The notes beneath the pieces are model-generated. The model saw nothing but the letters and a program-made list of their open reading frames with translations. It made no database searches and had not been told where the DNA came from. From Favolaschia claudopus (taxonomy: Eukaryota > Basidiomycota > Agaricomycetes > Agaricales > Mycenaceae): DNA of 64,000 bases. This document shows, piece by piece, positions 1 through 10,827 of the stretch; within the stretch, counting starts at the first letter, position 1; each line of letters begins with the position of its first letter. Location: assembly GCA_037176885.1 (NCBI GenBank), contig JAWWNJ010000024.1:1054001-1118000 (forward strand), read 5' to 3'. The position numbers were made by a program, and so were the translations under genes.

Positions 1-2543
1 AATCCTCCTCCCCCACCAAAACAGACTCGCCACCAAACTTAACGCACCATTCGGACCAGGAAACCGTAGGGTCTTCCATTCCTCTTCCCCGCCCCCAGGA
101 TACGCGTCGCGGGCAAATCCAGTACTCGCTTCATTTGGTTTGCGCCACATCGGCTGCATCCCCCGCCACCACGCCCACCACGCTTCTCCAAACGCTCGCG
201 TATCGGACAGCGTCGGTCCCGCACCACCGGACATCACGCCTCGGGCCCCTCTCCCCGCCTGAATCCAAGCATGCACCTGCGACGGGCGATTCATCGTTCG
301 CAGGCCTTTCGCGACCCCACCTCTCTCCCAGTTCTTCCAATTGTACCCTTCCTCCAACTTGCTCAAGGATTCAAGCAAGGCGTCGAATGTATTCCCCAAC
401 CCCTCCGTCGAAACCTCCCCATACACCTGCGCAAAATACTCCGGAGCGGCAGCAGGACATGCGGGCGGCAATGGATGGTCTGACTGGGGGGGATCGGTTG
501 GCTCGGGGGGATCGTTGGGTGGTTCCGCCTCCCCACCCCGATCTCGCACTGGACCTTCGACCTCCTTTCCCCCCGCGCCATCGGGCCTCGCGGCACTTCC
601 AGCGCCTCCCGCCGCCTTGGGTTTCGCCACATGACTTCCCTCCGCATTCCCCGCACTTCCACCGCCTCCCGTCGCCTTGGGTTTCGCAACATGACCTCCC
701 TCCGCATTCCCCGCACTTCCAGCGCCTCCCGCCGCCTTGGGTTTCGCCACATGACTTCTCTCCGCATTCCCAGCGCCCTCACCGCGTGTTTTCTTCTTGG
801 CACGTTCCTCTGTCGTCTCTTCCCCTCCCCTCTTCTTCCCCCGCCCTCCCTCGTCGCCTCGTTTAGCGCTGTCCTCCTTCTTTTTACCTTTATCTTTCGC
901 CTTATCCTTCCCCCCCTCTCTGGACGCCTTCGATGTCGTCTTCGTCTTCGTAACCGCTTTTGTCGCCTTTCCCGCCTTTCCCGCCGTGCCCGCCTTCGCG
1001 GTCCTCGCCTTCTCCGCTGCCTTCGACCTCTCCTTTCGACTCGCCGCCTTGGACCGCTTTAGCTCTTTTAGCTTTGTCCCGCGCACATCTCGCTCTGCGT
1101 CTGTGTCAGCCTCGCTGTCGGAGCTTGACTCCGAGCTCGACTCGCTATCCGTCTCGCTCCCCGCGTCACTAGCGCTGTCGCTATCGCCGCTGTCGCTCTT
1201 ATCCCCCCAGTCGCCAACGGGGTCGATTGTGTACTTCGCCCGTGCCAAAGGATCATCCTCCTCGTCGTCGTCCCTCGGCAAGGCCGCCTCGGCGCATTGT
1301 GCTGGTGCTGCCAAGTCCTGGTGAGTCTTCATCTCGGCGCATACAATCACAATTACTCACTGTACGCTGTTTTAAGCCACTCTCTCATGAAATCGAGGAC
1401 GTCGCGCCCGAATCTAGCCTTGGCCCACTGGGGGAAATGACTAGGGTTAGCTTCCTGATTCCGTCCATACGCAACCCTTAAGATAAACGTCAGTTCTAAT
1501 TTTCATAGTACACCTTAGTCTCGATCTCACTCACGTCAAAGTACGCAGATCCCCTTCGTAAATTGGAATGGGTCCACCGAACACCGCGAAGCACGACAGC
1601 CCCGTGTACTCGTGCACGCCCCTCAAAACTTCCGTCATAAACGTGCCCAAGTTATCAATGCACCTAACCAACGGTGCTCGTCAGCTCGTATATCCACGTC
1701 GGCAGCATATCCTCACCTCTGTCTATCCTTCGGCGCTCGCGACGGAGGCCCCTTCATCAACTCCGCATACTCTCGGCGTTCCTCCGCGGCCTCCTCCTTC
1801 GCCCTCAGCACCAGCGCATTCTGCTCGTCCTCAGGCAATTCTCTGAACAACTCGCGCGCTACTTGCGCTCGAAATGGTGCGTTCGGTGCTTTCGCCGTCC
1901 TCAGGCTAGTACCATCGTCCTCCACCAACCTCGACTTCCACTTCGCGTCGACGACGGGCTTGATCTCAGCCTCGTACGACTCGTGCATGTATTGCTGAAA
2001 GCCCTGGCGGGCTTTCGGCGGCGACTTGATGCCCGCAAGTTTGGACAGCAACACTCCCCAAGCATCCTGCGCGCGGTCCCGTGTCGTGGGGCGGCGCATC
2101 TTTTTAGCTCTGTATTTGAGCCATCGGTTTATCCTCTGTCAAAATCAGTCTCCCATTCCCGCCAATGCACGAAATTCACTTACCGCGTTCAAGGTCTCCA
2201 TACGCTCTCTCTTCATCGTTGTCTCCTCCTCGTCGAGCTCCTCCGCTTCCGCCGGCGCCAAGGGATCGTACTCCGGCAGAGGCTCCTCCGGTTCTTCATC
2301 GTCTCCCAAGCGCCAGGAAACACGAGCGTGGAACTCGTTACACACCTCGCGAACGTAGTCGCGCTCAGCGCGCCAACCACGCTCCAGAGCATCCACGTAC
2401 CCTGCCAGATGCGGTCGCAATATAGTCTCCCGAGCGCCCTCAGCCCAAAGCCTCAGATTACGTCGATCTTTCTTCTCGATACGCGCCCAAGTCCTCTTTC
2501 GCTGCCTAGTTTGCTGTCTTTTGGGACCTTTACCTTTCGCCAT
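1..2543 (-). CDS. Agaricomycete lineage-expanded hypothetical protein (3' end outside window)
   Basis: I recognise this as a large uncharacterised Agaricomycete family, not a protein of known function. Start ATG at 2543 (MAKGKGPKRQ). Exons read cleanly as 2543-2184, 2135-1717, 1663-1535 and 1476-1361, all with GT-AG introns of 48-58 nt, giving a conserved W/R-rich N-terminal region (GARETILRPHLAGYVDALER) and a CFAVFGGPIP segment. After 1361 the reading frame needed to join the acidic, Ser/Asp- and Lys-rich linker (about 1318 down to 480) is not reached by an obvious GT-AG pair, so that junction is uncertain. The linker contains a 20-residue repeat three times. The C-terminal block (NRPSQVHAWIQAGRGARG, then PGPNGALSLVASLFWWGRR) runs off the left edge. 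No catalytic motif is visible; likely nuclear from its charge. Function unknown. Confidence 0.72.
593..775 (-). repeat. 60-bp tandem repeat, three copies, in frame
   Basis: Three near-perfect 60-bp units (about 593-652, 653-712, 713-772) inside the preceding gene. They encode a 20-residue unit reading GNAEGSHVAKPKAAGGAGSA with one or two changes per copy. The period is a multiple of three, so copy-number change would not break the frame. Confidence 0.9.
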
Positions 2544-2755
2544 CTACGAAATGATCCAGAGTTAGCGCAAGGTTGACAGGAATTGTGAGCCGTCGGCCCC
2601 CACCTCGTTGAGTCGATTCTCGATACGTCAAGTCAAGCTCAAGTCTCTTTCGGCCGGCGGAGCCACAGCCGCGACCCCCCGCGCTTACGCGCCAGCCATC
2701 ACATCAAACGCACTTGGGTGGTCTCACCATCTTATCCCATTCGGCACACGAACCT

Positions 2756-2762
2756 CTATATA
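2756..2762 (+). promoter_or_regulatory. TATA-like element upstream of the RNase H1-N-like gene
   Basis: TATATAG lies about 70 bp upstream of the ATG at 2832, at a spacing common for fungal TATA promoters. No other TATA-like string is closer to that start. Inferred from sequence and position only. Confidence 0.4.
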
Positions 2763-2831
2763 GATCCAATCTCTTGTCCAAAACAAGACGACACTTTACT
2801 TGCCTCAATTCTTTCCCCCCCTCCTCCTGCA

Positions 2832-3448
2832 ATGAACGCCTTCCCCTCTTTGACCGTCCTGCCTGGTGCTCGTAAGTATTCTACGCGCTCTCTACTCTGT
2901 CTTTCTGACCCACCTCAGCAGCCATCGCCTACGTCGTGCTCCCCGTCCCCGCGATCGTCGTCGCCGCGCCTCTCACCGGCGTGCCAGCTCTTTTCGCGTC
3001 GGCTGCTCCGGCATCTCCCGTCCCCCCCGCTGCGTCCAAGAAGGACAAGGAAGTCACCGCCAAGGAGGCACCGAAACCCGTCCCCGGCGCAGGCCTGCCC
3101 GCCGCTCTCGCCGCGCGCCTTCAGCAGGAGCCGCCCTTCCTGTCCAACCAGGTCTTCTCCGTCGTCCCCACCGAGCCGGTCGTCGCCATCGAAGAGGAAA
3201 GTCCGGCGCCGGAGTGGTATGCGATCATGCGCGGCCGCTTTGTCGGCGTTGTCGACGAGTAGTGAGTTGCTCTCTCTCATTTACCTCCACCTCAATCTGA
3301 AGATGTTCTTTCACCCCTCAATAGCTTGCTCTCCGACTTCGCCACCAGCGGCGTCGCGCGCGGCGCTCGCCGGGTCTACGACACCCAGGCCAACGCGCTG
3401 ATCGCCTTCAATAAGGCGCTCACCTGGGGCGGCGTGGAGATCGTGTAA
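2832..3448 (+). CDS. Small protein with one RNase H1 N-terminal-like domain
   Basis: Exons about 2832-2871, 2932-3261 and 3325-3448 join in frame (donors GTAAGT and GTGAGT, acceptors CAG and TAG). The protein starts MNAFPSLTVLPGA, has an Ala/Pro/Val-rich middle and ends with a single compact domain: WYAIMRGRFVGVV followed by GVARGARRVYDTQANA and a helix, ending WGGVEIV. The WYA-x2-RG-x-GV pattern and the later Tyr-x-Ala-x-Ala helix match the RNase H1 N-terminal (caulimovirus viroplasmin-like) fold, which in RNase H1 binds RNA-DNA hybrids. There is no RNase H catalytic domain, so the protein may only bind nucleic acid. A related two-domain gene lies at 4808-5995 on the same strand. The family is common in mushrooms and its cellular role is unknown. 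Confidence 0.72.
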
Positions 3449-4807
3449 ACGTGTTGTCCTTCAGCCTTGTCTCGCCGCTCGTCGTTGTACCTTCTTCCCT
3501 GCTTCACGACTTCTACAAAATCCCTCCTTCTCTATTACAAAACTCCAAAAAAAAACCCTTGCGACTTCGTTTTTGTGTTACTGCGTTACATTAGTGTCCG
3601 TTTGTCTTTGCGTCGTCTGAATCATTATCTGCGCTGGACCAAAACTTCCCCCCCCCCGCGAAAAAACAACGACCTCCACGAAACTTGTCGAATCTCTCAG
3701 ATTGAAACAATCGGCGGCGGCCACCGAATTTCTAGCTTGGCAACGACGCCATTCCATCCGAAGAAAGCTCCCGAACAATTGATCCTCAGCATCCCTGGAA
3801 CAGTTGATACGCTGCATCCGCTTGTGACGCATCCACGCGTTGCACCCCAATTCCCTTTTTCGATCTTCCCCCGCTCCGCGCCATCTTCGACTCCACTCCA
3901 CTTTCCACCCTCTCAACCTCATCCCTTCCGGTTTTCAAGTATTAACACCATTTCCTGTCGCCAGCGCTCCTCAGCTCCCCCTCCCGCTCTTCATTTGTGA
4001 AATTACAAACTGGACCATCATGATCTTTAAGAACTGGACTCCGATCTGTCAATCAGCGGGCTCTAACCTCCGTCCCACCAGTCGCATGACGACCACAATT
4101 CAGTTTTCCTCCTCCGTTCCGTGGAACCTTTACTCAGCCCAGCCGTGTGACCCTGCAAATCACCGGTGAACCACAAAAAACCCGCTCTATTCGCAAATCC
4201 CCCGTGCTAAGTACCGACAAAAAACAAATCGCCTCATAATTCCGTGTTGTGCAGATCCCTCACCGCTCGGCCTTCCTTCCCCGTCGCCTGTCTAAGGTCT
4301 CGACCGCCAGACGCTTCTTTTTGAGAACATCAGACCCAAGTCGGAAGGAAGGATTTGGGGCCGTTGCCACGCTACGAACTGACCCCCGACGCGAATCATC
4401 CGCATCACACCGAATCCTCCCGCCCAATACATTCCTGCCCCGCTTGCAAGACGAGCCACTGGTTCACCTCGCCGCGCGCCACGAAAACCCAGCTCGACTC
4501 ACCGAAATGACCTTTTTTTTGCTCACCGAACGGTGCCATAGCCTTCGCCAAGGCTCATTCTCGCTCCCTCCTTTTTTCCGGCCCCACTGCGCGCCCCGAA
4601 CGTCTCGTTTTCATACTGTTGTTTCTCCCACCCATTCAATTTCAGGTGTTCTTTCAGAACCGCAGAGATCCGATTCCCCGCCTCGCAGATTTCTGCAATC
4701 TTCCAATCACCTTACGCAGATCGTTATCGCGTCCTCCTCCTCTGTCAACTACTCCCAATCCCCAACACTGTCCTCGAACCACTGCCCCACCAAGCCAAGC
4801 CCTCATC
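3449..4807 (+). other. Intergenic, 1.36 kb
   Basis: Pyrimidine-rich on the plus strand, with several poly-C and poly-A runs (3648-3658, 3660-3666). Short overlapping open frames show no recognisable domain. It probably contains the 3' UTR of the upstream gene and the promoter and 5' UTR of the gene starting at 4808. I see no RNA gene or mobile element here. Confidence 0.5.
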
Positions 4808-5995
4808 ATGCCCACGACCTCCCCCGTTGATACTCGCGCCCTCGCCCAACAGTGTGCGCGAGACATCGCGGACGCTGTTCCGGACCTCACCGCCGCAGAC
4901 CTCGCTTCTCTCTTGAGGCACATCACCGACGCCCGGCTCAAGGAAGTTGTTCAGATCGTCGGCGTCGCGGCCCTCGGTGCTCAGCTTGATCCCAACTTCA
5001 GCAAGCTGATGCGTGCGACGAGCACCTCCTCCCCTCGCGCCACCGCATCGACGCAAGTCAAAGTCAAGGAGGAGTCGTCTGAGGTCAAAGTCAAAGAGGA
5101 GTCGTCTGGTACAGGCGTTCCCGCGCCCAAAGCTAAAAAGAAGGCGGCCTCCAAGAAGAAAGTTCCCGTTGTCGTGATCTCTGGTGGGTCAATTGCTTAC
5201 CCCCTCTTTATTTACTCTCTATCTTGTGCTAATTGTGTGCATCTGGGGTGAACAGACTCGGATTCGCCTCCCGCGACGCCTTCACGCTCCACTCCCGCGA
5301 GCCCGTCACCCTCCACCACGCCCTTCACCTTCCCACCTGTTCCTGTCCAGCCGTCTCGCACGACACCCGTTCAGGCGACCTCCTCATCTGCCGCTGCGGG
5401 TGACAACTCGGCGACCCCGTCGTCGCCCGCCCGCTATCATTACCACACTCCTCAGCAGAGTGGTTATACCGACGACTGGCTGGAAGCGGCGGCGATGAGG
5501 GCTCGCAATCCAGGGTCTTCGGTTTTCCGCACCGGCTCTTCGCACGACCGCAAAACATACCTCATCTTGATCGGAGCACCCGGCGTTGGCGTTTATGAAC
5601 ACTATAAAGCCGTCCAACGTGCGCTCGCGGGGTACCCCAAGGCCATCTGGTGCTCCTTCCTTACCCTTGAAGAGGCGAACGCCGCGTGGAGCCATGCCCG
5701 CGCCCTCGGCTGGACCGGCGACTCTAAGCCACTCAAACTTCCCGCCCCCCGCTCGCACGTTCCTCTGCCAGCCGCCCGCAACCACCCTCCCTCTCCCCTT
5801 GTCAACGGCACGGACTGGTATGTTGTCAGCGCGGGAGTGAACCCCGGCGTCTACTCGTCCTATCTTGAGGCAAAACTCAATTGCTGGAATGTGGTGGATG
5901 CGGCGATGAAGAAGTACGGGACGCGTGTGTTGGCTGAGGCGGCGTATCAGCGCGCGCTGGACAAGGGTTGGGCCGACGTCGTTTTGCGCAATTAA
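4808..5995 (+). CDS. Protein with two RNase H1 N-terminal-like domains
   Basis: Two exons, 4808-5183 and 5256-5995, joined by one GT-AG intron. The roughly 370-residue protein starts MPTTSPVDTRALAQQCARD with a short helical region. A lysine/glutamate-rich linker follows (VKVKEESSEVKVKEESS, then KAKKKAASKKK, a likely nuclear signal), then a Ser/Thr/Pro-rich spacer, then two tandem RNase H1-N-like modules. Module one has TYLILIGAPGVGVYEHY and a helix ending ALGW. Module two has DWYVVSAGVNPGVYSSY and a helix ending ALDKGW. Both show the Tyr-x-(V/I) strand, Gly-Val-Tyr turn and Ala-rich helix of the fold. No nuclease domain follows. It is probably a nucleic-acid-binding protein of the same expanded family as the gene at 2832, with an extra module. 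Confidence 0.8.
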
Positions 5996-6830
5996 GTAGC
6001 ATTCGTAGTTCGTTTCATTCGTAGTTCGTTTGTAGTCCGTTTGTAGTTCGTTGTTAAGTTTGAACACGCTACTTATCTGTCGGTATACACTCCAGTGCAA
6101 TTGAATTCCCTTCCTCTGCCCTCGAACACGTCTCTGACCATCGTAAGTGACGAGAAACGCGCTTTTTCAGACTTTAATTAGACCTGAAAGGGGACGAAAC
6201 GCGTCAGGTCACACTAGTCACAGACCGACATCACGCTTTTCGACGTCGTTTGCAGCGTCTTTCAGACGTTTTGAGATGTTTCTGAGTACGTGGTCCCCCC
6301 CAATGGCACATCTATATTCGATCTGCCTCCAAGATTTTTCACGCACTGAGTTTTGCCCAAATGACGAACACCGCCAGTCCCACTTAAGTTCGCAGTATGA
6401 AACTCTGCTCCCAACTTGCAATTATGCTTTCAACATCTCTACTTTACCACCTGACGTCCACCGCTCTCAAAACCTTCATAATACATTATAGCATCTATAA
6501 GTGAGTAATATAACTCGATTCCATGTGCAATAGCGGTCTCTGGAGGCAGCACAACGCCCACACCCCTATCTTCCAGATGACGAACTGTACACCTTCCATT
6601 TAGGGACTGTAACAGTTACCGCAGCGTCACACGCTGACACTTCCCGCACTTACCCTCCCATGTTTGTCGGCGCCACTAACTCAGACTCCCTTTCCGCGCC
6701 GCCGATTGCGCTCTGCATTCGCTCCTCTGCTATTGGGTGCTAACCCAGGTCTGCAAGACTCTTAGGGCGGGCACCTTTGACCGTCGGGCTCGGCTTTCGC
6801 ACAGCCACACCGCTCTTTCCTTAACAACAT
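5996..6830 (+). other. Intergenic with a short degenerate repeat
   Basis: Immediately after the stop, 6000-6056 contains a degenerate tandem array of the unit TCGTTTGTAG/ATTCGTAGT. The remainder has no convincing coding signal. Short frames at 6147-6491 on both strands lack domains and splice logic. Confidence 0.45.
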
Positions 6831-7387
6831 CATGTCCTACTTTAACGACGTTACCGACGGTCTCGAGGCCCGGCGGGCGGACGCCGCCCACTTGTACCGC
6901 GAGCGGTCAGCAACACCCAGACTTTTCGATCTAGCCTCTGATCCCGCCTTGCCGCCCACAGGCATAGAAAGCTGGTGAACGAGCAGGCTCGCCTCCGGAT
7001 GCGTCGGTGCGTCCGCGAAACGCTCCCCATCATTCCCGCCCTAACGACTTTTTTATCTTTGTTTTTGTCTCGCAGGAAACGCGAGGAAATACGACAGGGG
7101 TCCAGTGATTTGCAGCTGGAGCACCGCATTCGGGCGCGTCTCTACCGCCGCACATATCGAGCGTAAGCACGACCGCTTCACACCGCGTTCTCCCCTAAAT
7201 TCTTTTTCTCAGCCGCCGGAAACAACGTCAGAATAACTCGTCAGGCCCCCCCCGCCCCCCCGCGTCAGACAAATCCAGCGACAGCTCCGACGAAACGGAG
7301 CGGGAGACCAGGAAGGCTCTGGATTTTCACCGACTGAAGTTCGGTCCGCACATGGTTTTGATTTCGGGGAAACTTTTCTGCTTGTAA
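6831..7387 (+). CDS. Small basic spliced hypothetical protein
   Basis: Four short exons (6831-6905, 6962-7006, 7076-7162, 7213-7387) join in one frame through GT-AG introns. They give about 126 residues starting MSYFNDVTDGLEARRADAAH and ending ISGKLFCL. The centre is strongly basic and helical (RMRRKREEIRQG, RRTYRARRKQRQ), followed by a Ser/Asp/Glu stretch. The consistent phase across three introns argues for a real gene. I do not recognise a named domain. The layout (short N-terminal helix, Arg/Lys-rich helix, acidic tail) is like other small mushroom proteins found among transposon-rich clusters. Function unknown. Confidence 0.55.
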
Positions 7388-7804
7388 CAAACCCTCACGC
7401 CTGTACATACGTCGACCGAGAGGTCTTTGCTTTGCCGCTGCTTTTGAATACACGCTACCTTATTACTTGCTGTTTCAGACCTCGGAAACGAATTGAACGA
7501 ATTTCTTTTATACCACTTGTCGTTTATCTCGCAAGCTCACATTTTGTAATGAAAGCAACAAAGTCTTTGTGCATTAAGAGGGCGCGAGAGCTATCTAACA
7601 CCTACAGTAAAGTAAATGTGTAAGAAAGGTCGTATGTATAAGGATGTGAGTAGGAAAGTAAAGAACGAAAGGGAATGGGAACGGGTAGGCAATACGGATG
7701 TCGGCCGGTCTGGAATTAGGAGAGGAAGACGTATGGGAGGTATAAAGAAAAGTCGAGAACGGAATATGTGATGTGTCGAGAACGGAATATGTCGAGAAGG
7801 GTAG
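7388..7804. other. Intergenic between convergent genes
   Basis: 417 bp between the stop at 7387 and the 3' end of the minus-strand gene at 7805. A/G-rich, with a local duplication of the phrase GTCGAGAACGGAATATG at about 7752-7793. It probably holds both 3' UTRs. No gene seen. Confidence 0.5.
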
Positions 7805-9412
7805 CTAGTATAACGGGTTCATCCCACTGTATTTGAAGTCGAAGTCGCCGGTGCGTAGGCCGTCGGTACGAGGAAAAGCGCCAATGGACGCGACATGAGT
7901 CTCGCGACGCAGCTGCTCCCGAGCTACATGTTCCTCCTCCGTAGCCTTCATAGCAAAGGTAGTGTCGTCGCGCTCGCCGTTTTCAAAGAAACGACGGATA
8001 CCAGACCCCGCCCACTGGAGCATCGAGTACCTCGTCTCCCCCGGTTGGATCGCTACGAAAGAGTAGCGGATGAGGCCGGGGGGAATGAGGATCGAGTCGC
8101 CTGGAGCAAAGGTAAGGACCCACCCCAGATCCCACAAGATGATGTGACCGCCGCGGCTCGGGTCGTAGTTCCCAAAGGTGGTGAGTATTCCCCAGCTCGC
8201 CGGGTCGTAGGTATGAGGGAGTCCGCGGTGGTTGGTGCGACGGTGAGGGCCCCCAAGTTCGATGGTGATGGCGGAAAAGTCGCTCGTCTCGCACGGGAAG
8301 TACGCGAGGGGGTCGAGGTCGAGGAGTGTGGTCTTCTGCGCCTTAAGAAGGCGAGAGTACTTCTTGCAGTACGTTTTCATCATACCTGGGAGGGGAAGGG
8401 TTAGACAGCGGTGAGTGCGTGCGGACGGGAGCACCTACCGTTGCCGAATGACACCATCCGTTTCATCGGAATGGTAGAGAGGAGGCTCATGCCGGCCAGC
8501 GCGTCGAGAGCGCGGTCGCCTGTTTCCCGAGGCAGGCCGATCATTGGAGTTTCTGTGGACTAGAACGAGAACGAGTTAGCGAAGAGCGGAGCGTGGATCG
8601 AGGAATCAAAACTAACCTTCCGCTCGTTGAAGTAAGTGCCGACCCCGACACTTACGACGAGAGGTGACCCCGGCGCCTTGCGATGCTGCATATCATCCGC
8701 CGCCTCCTCCAGTTGCGCGTTGAGGGGGTGTACGACCTCCGTGAGCCAGTCGTGGGTGAGGGAACGGCCGACGAGGATAAGTGCAGCGCGGCGCTCTGAG
8801 CCGACAACACGGACGTCTCTGCAATGAAGAGCTTGAGATTCAAAAAAAAAACGAGAAAAATAAAGAAGTAATGACTTACTTCCCCGACCAGTGGACTTGG
8901 CGGAGGCGAAAGCGCGAGTCGGGTCCAATGACCTCGTTCAACTGATAGTCGCGGTCTTCGATGAGGCTGTAGTCGATGTGACCAGGTTCGGGAACGCGGA
9001 GTACGCCGGTAGGATTCAAAAGGTGGGCCTGCAGCCCCAGAATAGCTTCCAGAAGGCGAATATGGCGTTGTTTTCTGAGAGCGGCCATGCGGGCACGCTC
9101 CTTTTTCTTGGGGTTGACGGGGACCACCAGACGAACGGGTCTGTCGGTGCCGGGCGGGAGGTACTCGCCCTCGCGCGCCAAGGTCGGTTCGTCGGGAAGC
9201 GCCCGACCAGTAAAAGGCAGAGAGGGGTCGTTGAGGGCGAGCTGCTCGTGGAGACGCTCAAAGAGGTCGAACGAGAGATGTGCTGGCTCTGCGGTGACCC
9301 GAGGGTCGAGGCCGGCGACGTGAAAGCGAGGGATGAGCGGGGGCGGGGTAATCTCCGCCACACGGGCGAGGGTATACGACAGGGAGCGACGAGTTGGAGG
9401 AGCCGGGAACAT
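7805..9412 (-). CDS. TET/JBP-like 2-oxoglutarate dioxygenase family protein, apparently without the iron triad
   Basis: Exons 9412-8880, 8818-8617, 8559-8439 and 8385-7805 join in frame, giving about 478 residues. The N-terminal half holds a basic stretch (NPKKKERARMAALRKQRH). The C-terminal half has the core seen in the mushroom TET/JBP-related family: WGILTTFGNYDPSRGGH, then ILWDLGWVLTFAPGDSILIP, then PGETRYSM and a Gly-rich turn. In that family the double-stranded beta helix carries HxD, a distal His and an Arg. Here the Arg of GETRYS remains, but the distal His position reads LIRYSF (Tyr). The expected HxD region reads TNHRGLPHTYD with no clear HxD. TET/JBP enzymes oxidise methylpyrimidines in DNA; this copy may bind without catalysis or may be decaying. 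The reading frame itself is intact. Confidence 0.7.
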
Positions 9413-9882
9413 AGCAGAGAGAGGTTAACGATGTCGAGCAGTGGGTTGGTGGAGAAGGAGCGAACAAAAGTCGACAAAGTGGGGGTTTTTTTGGGGGAGA
9501 AAGGAAGTGGGGCTGAGGATTTGGTGTCGAGTGTGCTTAAGTGAAAACAAGACGGAAAAGCCGATGCCCCATTAAGGAAGCTGAATCGGGAAGGATATCG
9601 GGCGACATAGAAACTGACCCTGCTGTCGGTTTCGGTTAGGCGGTTGGCGAATTCCGGATTCTGATTTGGGATATCCCAGATTGGCCGCTGCGTTACGTGG
9701 TTGAGGCCTTGAGCCGGGTCAGCGCAAGCTGGGTCGTTTACTTCTTGCTGGGTCGTCTACATCTTTGAAAAAACTATAAGAGGGGGGTCAGACGTTGACG
9801 AATCTCAGCTCACTTGTTTTTTGTGGACTTCAATCGCTCGCATTCTTCCCCGCTTCGCTCGTCTACGTTTCTCAGCACCATC
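9413..9882. promoter_or_regulatory. Bidirectional promoter region
   Basis: 470 bp between two divergent starts (9412 minus and 9883 plus). A TATA-like CTATAAG at about 9773-9779 lies roughly 105 bp upstream of the plus start. The rest contains no open frame of note. Inferred from gene arrangement. Confidence 0.45.
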
Positions 9883-10827
9883 ATGACCGACACCACCATG
9901 TCCGACAGCTCCATGCTCGACGCCAACATGACCGACGCCGTCAAGACCGCCCAGGTCAAGACCGAAAATGTCGAGACCGCCAATGTCAAGAACGGCAAAG
10001 TCAAGACCGGCAATGGCCAGCCCGGCGACGGCGGTGACCCCGGCAACGGCGGTGAAGGTGAAGGTGAAGGGCCAGAGGAAGACCGTAGGTCACTTGCTTA
10101 TTTTGCGCTCCTTCCGTCTGACCGCGTCCCCTTCCCAGCTAATCTCAAAAAGGCCTTGAGTTATGAGGTCTATGGTACCAGCGTAATTTCTGGCCTCCCT
10201 CCGTACGTGGTCCCTTTGTTTTGAAGTCTCTTGTGCTGACGACGCGATATAGTGTCCAGAAGGAGCGGTTGGTTGGCGGCTGGCGTCGTAGGCACCTCGA
10301 GGAGGAGGGTCCGGAGCGAACGAACGCCGAGGACGATGAGGAGGTCCACGCTAGGACCAGAACCTCCTACGACATCTCCTGCCAGTACCTCAAGAACGCC
10401 CACGCCATGGCGCTTTACCAAGCGGAAGAGCGCGCTGAGGACTTGAATTTGTGAGTCTTCATCTAGTTTAAGGAACGACAATATGACTCACGACGCCTAG
10501 CGACACCGACTCGGACGACGACGGCAGCATCCACGCTCGCGAGGAGCTCAAACCAGAGGACATCATTATCTGGGACGGGACGAACCCGACCCAGACTGCC
10601 CACACCACGGACGCCGGTGCCGTCGCCGACAGGGCTGTCGCAAAGGACGTGGAGGTTGACAGCGACGACGACAGTCAGGCGGGCACCACAATGGCGATGC
10701 GGTCTGTGCTCAGGTAAGCGCGAATTTCCTGGCGTTCATGTTAAAGCTGACTTTGGACCTACCAGCAATAGCAACGCGGACAATGGGTTCTTCAACTTCG
10801 TCCCCGCGTCCATGCTCGCCGCCGCGG
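9883..10827 (+). pseudogene. 5' part of a host gene interrupted by the LTR retrotransposon
   Basis: Start ATG at 9883. Exons 9883-10084, 10139-10202, 10253-10450, 10501-10713 and 10766-10827 join in one frame through GT-AG introns, giving about 246 codons before the retrotransposon. The N-terminus is Thr/Asp/Lys-rich with repeats of (V)KT and NVxT, followed by a Gly/Glu stretch (GGEGEGEGPEED). A helical region around YDISCQYLKNAHAMAL follows, then an Asp-rich segment. The last exon reads NFVPASMLAAA and is cut at 10827, where the LTR begins and supplies an early stop. The frame resumes at 28818. I do not recognise the family. It was probably intact until this insertion, because both halves keep open frames and usable splice sites. 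Confidence 0.72.
10824..10827 (+). repeat. Target-site duplication GCGG, left copy
   Basis: GCGG directly before the left LTR (TGAAACG) equals GCGG directly after the right LTR at 28818-28821. The uninterrupted target would have read GCCGCCGCGGCTGAAG, so the element sits inside a CCGCGG hexamer. The duplication is 4 bp; the fifth base differs on each side. Confidence 0.85.

Noticed and set aside
135..1324. Long plus-strand open frames opposite the first gene
   Set aside because: They are GC-rich mirror frames of the minus-strand gene, whose minus frame contains conserved family blocks and consistent introns.
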